From contig NZ_CP018624.1 of the NCBI RefSeq assembly GCF_002327185.1, positions 1,860,001 through 1,924,000 of the forward strand: 64,000 nucleotides of DNA, read 5' to 3'. Numbering within the stretch: the first letter of the stretch is position 1; every line of letters starts with the position of its first letter. This stretch comes from Clostridium chauvoei. GTDB lineage: Bacteria; Bacillota; Clostridia; Clostridiales; Clostridiaceae. Shown here piece by piece: positions 63,909 to 64,000 of the stretch. A program made the position numbers and the translations under genes. The notes below the pieces were generated by a model that had not been told where the DNA came from, ran no database searches, and saw only the letters and a list, made by a program, of their open reading frames with translations.

Positions 63909-64000
63909 ATTCAATTTTAAAATTTTCTTAGATATTATAAAGATATTTTTAACTATTATTCCAAATTAGCCATAAGCTATTTTTTCATACGAAACTTTAC

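Noticed and set aside
1-64000. CRISPR arrays, tRNA or rRNA genes, prophage.
   Set aside because: No regularly spaced repeats, cloverleaf-forming sequences with T-loop motifs, rRNA segments or phage structural genes were seen by eye; a covariance-model scan would be needed to exclude a single tRNA.

Overview
The window looks like chromosome of a low-GC, endospore-forming Firmicute, most likely Clostridium sensu stricto. The reasons are the strongly AT-rich DNA and codon use, GGAGG-type ribosome sites, T-tailed hairpin terminators, a GerA/SpoVAF-type spore germination protein, PduL, and Clostridium-typical families (DUF5685, DUF4046, DUF975). I see no rRNA, tRNA, CRISPR array, prophage or plasmid functions. 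Species cannot be fixed from the sequence alone.

Layout. 1-2.2 kb: end of a MATE transporter, a frameshifted glycerophosphodiesterase, and an Mg2+ M-box riboswitch that now leads to a 35-codon ORF and a soluble remnant of an MgtA-type P-ATPase. 2.2-6.7 kb: Suv3-like helicase, an internally deleted cyclase, patatin, DUF975 and rhodanese genes. 6.8-13.2 kb: nucleoside ABC operon (nupOPQ) whose binding-protein gene bmpA is cut by a 1521-bp IS256-family element with an 8-bp target duplication. 13.5-15.5 kb: polysaccharide deacetylase and DUF5685. 15.4-20.0 kb: sugar ABC transporter without an ATPase, followed by a 30-codon acetyl-xylan-esterase stub, plus a LacI regulator. 20.1-24.9 kb: ribose operon rbsKDACB. 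25-28.9 kb: DUF4046 protein, an orphan AraC-type response regulator with only the tail of its sensor kinase, rluF, and a decayed OmpR-type regulator. 29-33.6 kb: sbcCD, with sbcC broken by two frameshifts. 33.8-37.5 kb: flavoprotein and pduL separated by a second IS256 copy that sits in the loop of their shared terminator. 37.6-42.2 kb: frameshifted chemoreceptor, mutT and an IS1182-family element. 42.2-44.7 kb: GntR-ABC operon. 44.7-48.3 kb: acetyltransferase and copper module csoR-copA-copZ. 48.3-50 kb: sodium-dependent amino-acid transporter behind a leader that encodes a Phe-rich peptide and can fold as a transcription attenuator. 50-55 kb: small proteins, oleate hydratase, an amphipathic helical protein, a CBM48 protein and a CYTH protein. 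55-62.2 kb: an unassigned membrane transporter, the germination protein, and the aromatic operon pheA-aroE-aroK-aroQ-aroF. 62.4-63.9 kb: a third, unrelated transposase.

Two themes stand out. First, RNA-level control: the M-box with a visible antiterminator, and the pheL-like attenuator upstream of the transporter, which I rate the most interesting signal. Second, gene decay: I count nine broken genes. Four single-base indels lie in A-rich tracts (GDPD, sbcC twice, chemoreceptor) and could be assembly errors. The others (IS disruption, internal deletion, truncations, multi-lesion regulators) look like real loss.
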